A stretch of 22,300 nucleotides of DNA from ZC4RG29 sp032907565. Lineage in GTDB: Bacteria; Bacteroidota; Bacteroidia; Cytophagales; Cyclobacteriaceae. Made by a program: the position numbers and the translations under genes. The DNA is taken from the NCBI GenBank assembly GCA_032907565.1, contig JAJJPK010000060.1, positions 1 through 22,300 of the forward strand, in the 5' to 3' direction. The notes below the pieces were generated by a model. The model was not told where the DNA came from. It saw nothing but the letters and a program-made list of their open reading frames with translations, and searched no databases. Of this stretch, positions 22,182-22,300 are shown one piece after another (within the stretch, counting starts at the first letter, position 1; the number at the start of each line of letters is the position of its first letter).

Positions 22182-22300
22182 ATGGGCAAGAAGAGAAAAC
22201 AGGGCAAGGAAAAACCAGACCGGGACGCGCTTGCGTCCGCCGTAATGGAATTGTTTGCCCGGAGCCCTGGACAGGCTTTCAGCATCAAGCAGTTGGCCAG
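22182..22300 (+). CDS. rnr: 5' end of a probable ribonuclease R gene (truncated by the window edge)
   Basis: An open frame starts at the ATG at 22182, 5 bp after the exonuclease stop, and runs off the window after about 39 codons. The product begins with a very basic segment (MGKKRKQGKEKPDRD), then ASAVMELFARSPGQAFSIKQLA, which fits the N-terminal winged-helix (HTH_12-type) lead of RNase R in Bacteroidota. RNase R is a processive 3'-5' exoribonuclease. The catalytic RNB domain lies outside the window, so the identification rests on this short N-terminus and could be wrong. The reading frame itself is well supported. Confidence 0.62.
   Translation, partial: MGKKRKQGKEKPDRDALASAVMELFARSPGQAFSIKQLA

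Overview
The window is a dense stretch of bacterial chromosome from a member of the Bacteroidota, probably a Cytophagales/Chitinophagales-type lineage of moderate GC content. The evidence is the set of genes typical of the phylum (DUF1573 lipoprotein, YtxH, long NusB, YbbR protein, DUF4293 membrane protein, PolB-like exonuclease next to the start of an RNase R-like gene). Several genes also carry the Bacteroidota promoter box TAnnTTTG, and Shine-Dalgarno sequences are mostly weak or absent. The genus cannot be fixed from this sequence. I see no rRNA, tRNA, CRISPR array, phage or insertion sequence.

Left block (74-9802, all minus strand, read right to left): nusB, ytxH-like and the DUF1573 lipoprotein end at a strong intrinsic terminator (7642-7670). 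They are followed by yajC, a YbbR-domain protein and coaE, and then a complete tripartite RND efflux pump: lipoprotein adaptor, inner-membrane RND pump and TolC-type outer-membrane channel. Gaps in the coaE-to-tolC part are 7-36 bp, and the pump and channel genes overlap by 11 bp, so this looks like one transcript. No transcriptional regulator gene lies beside the pump.

Middle block (10017-15873): two ABC exporter half-transporters point at each other. Between them are two tandem paralogous outer-membrane-type beta-barrel proteins of a family I do not recognise. The two ABC proteins have complementary nucleotide-site defects: one has Asp in place of the catalytic Glu, and the other has LSVGQ in place of LSGGQ. 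This is the pattern of heterodimeric exporters such as TM287/288. The second ABC gene is translationally coupled to truA (TAGTG overlap). The convergent gap between the first ABC gene and the barrels carries a perfect 28-bp palindrome and a second short repeat-like motif.

Right block (15913-22300): a DUF4293 membrane protein, htpG and a secreted YwqK/MORN-like protein read rightwards. yraN reads leftwards and overlaps the YwqK-like gene tail to tail. Then come a PGI/PMI-type sugar-phosphate isomerase, lipB (GTGA coupled), a PolB-like 3'-5' exonuclease and the 5' end of a probable RNase R gene, cut by the window edge.

Most of the window is core housekeeping. The less ordinary parts are the ABC/beta-barrel island, the two operator-like dyads (at the RND start codon and on the DUF4293 promoter), promoter boxes only 6-7 nt from start codons, and degenerate 7- and 8-bp repeats in spacers. 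No spacer exceeds 300 bp; the longest is 9803-10016.
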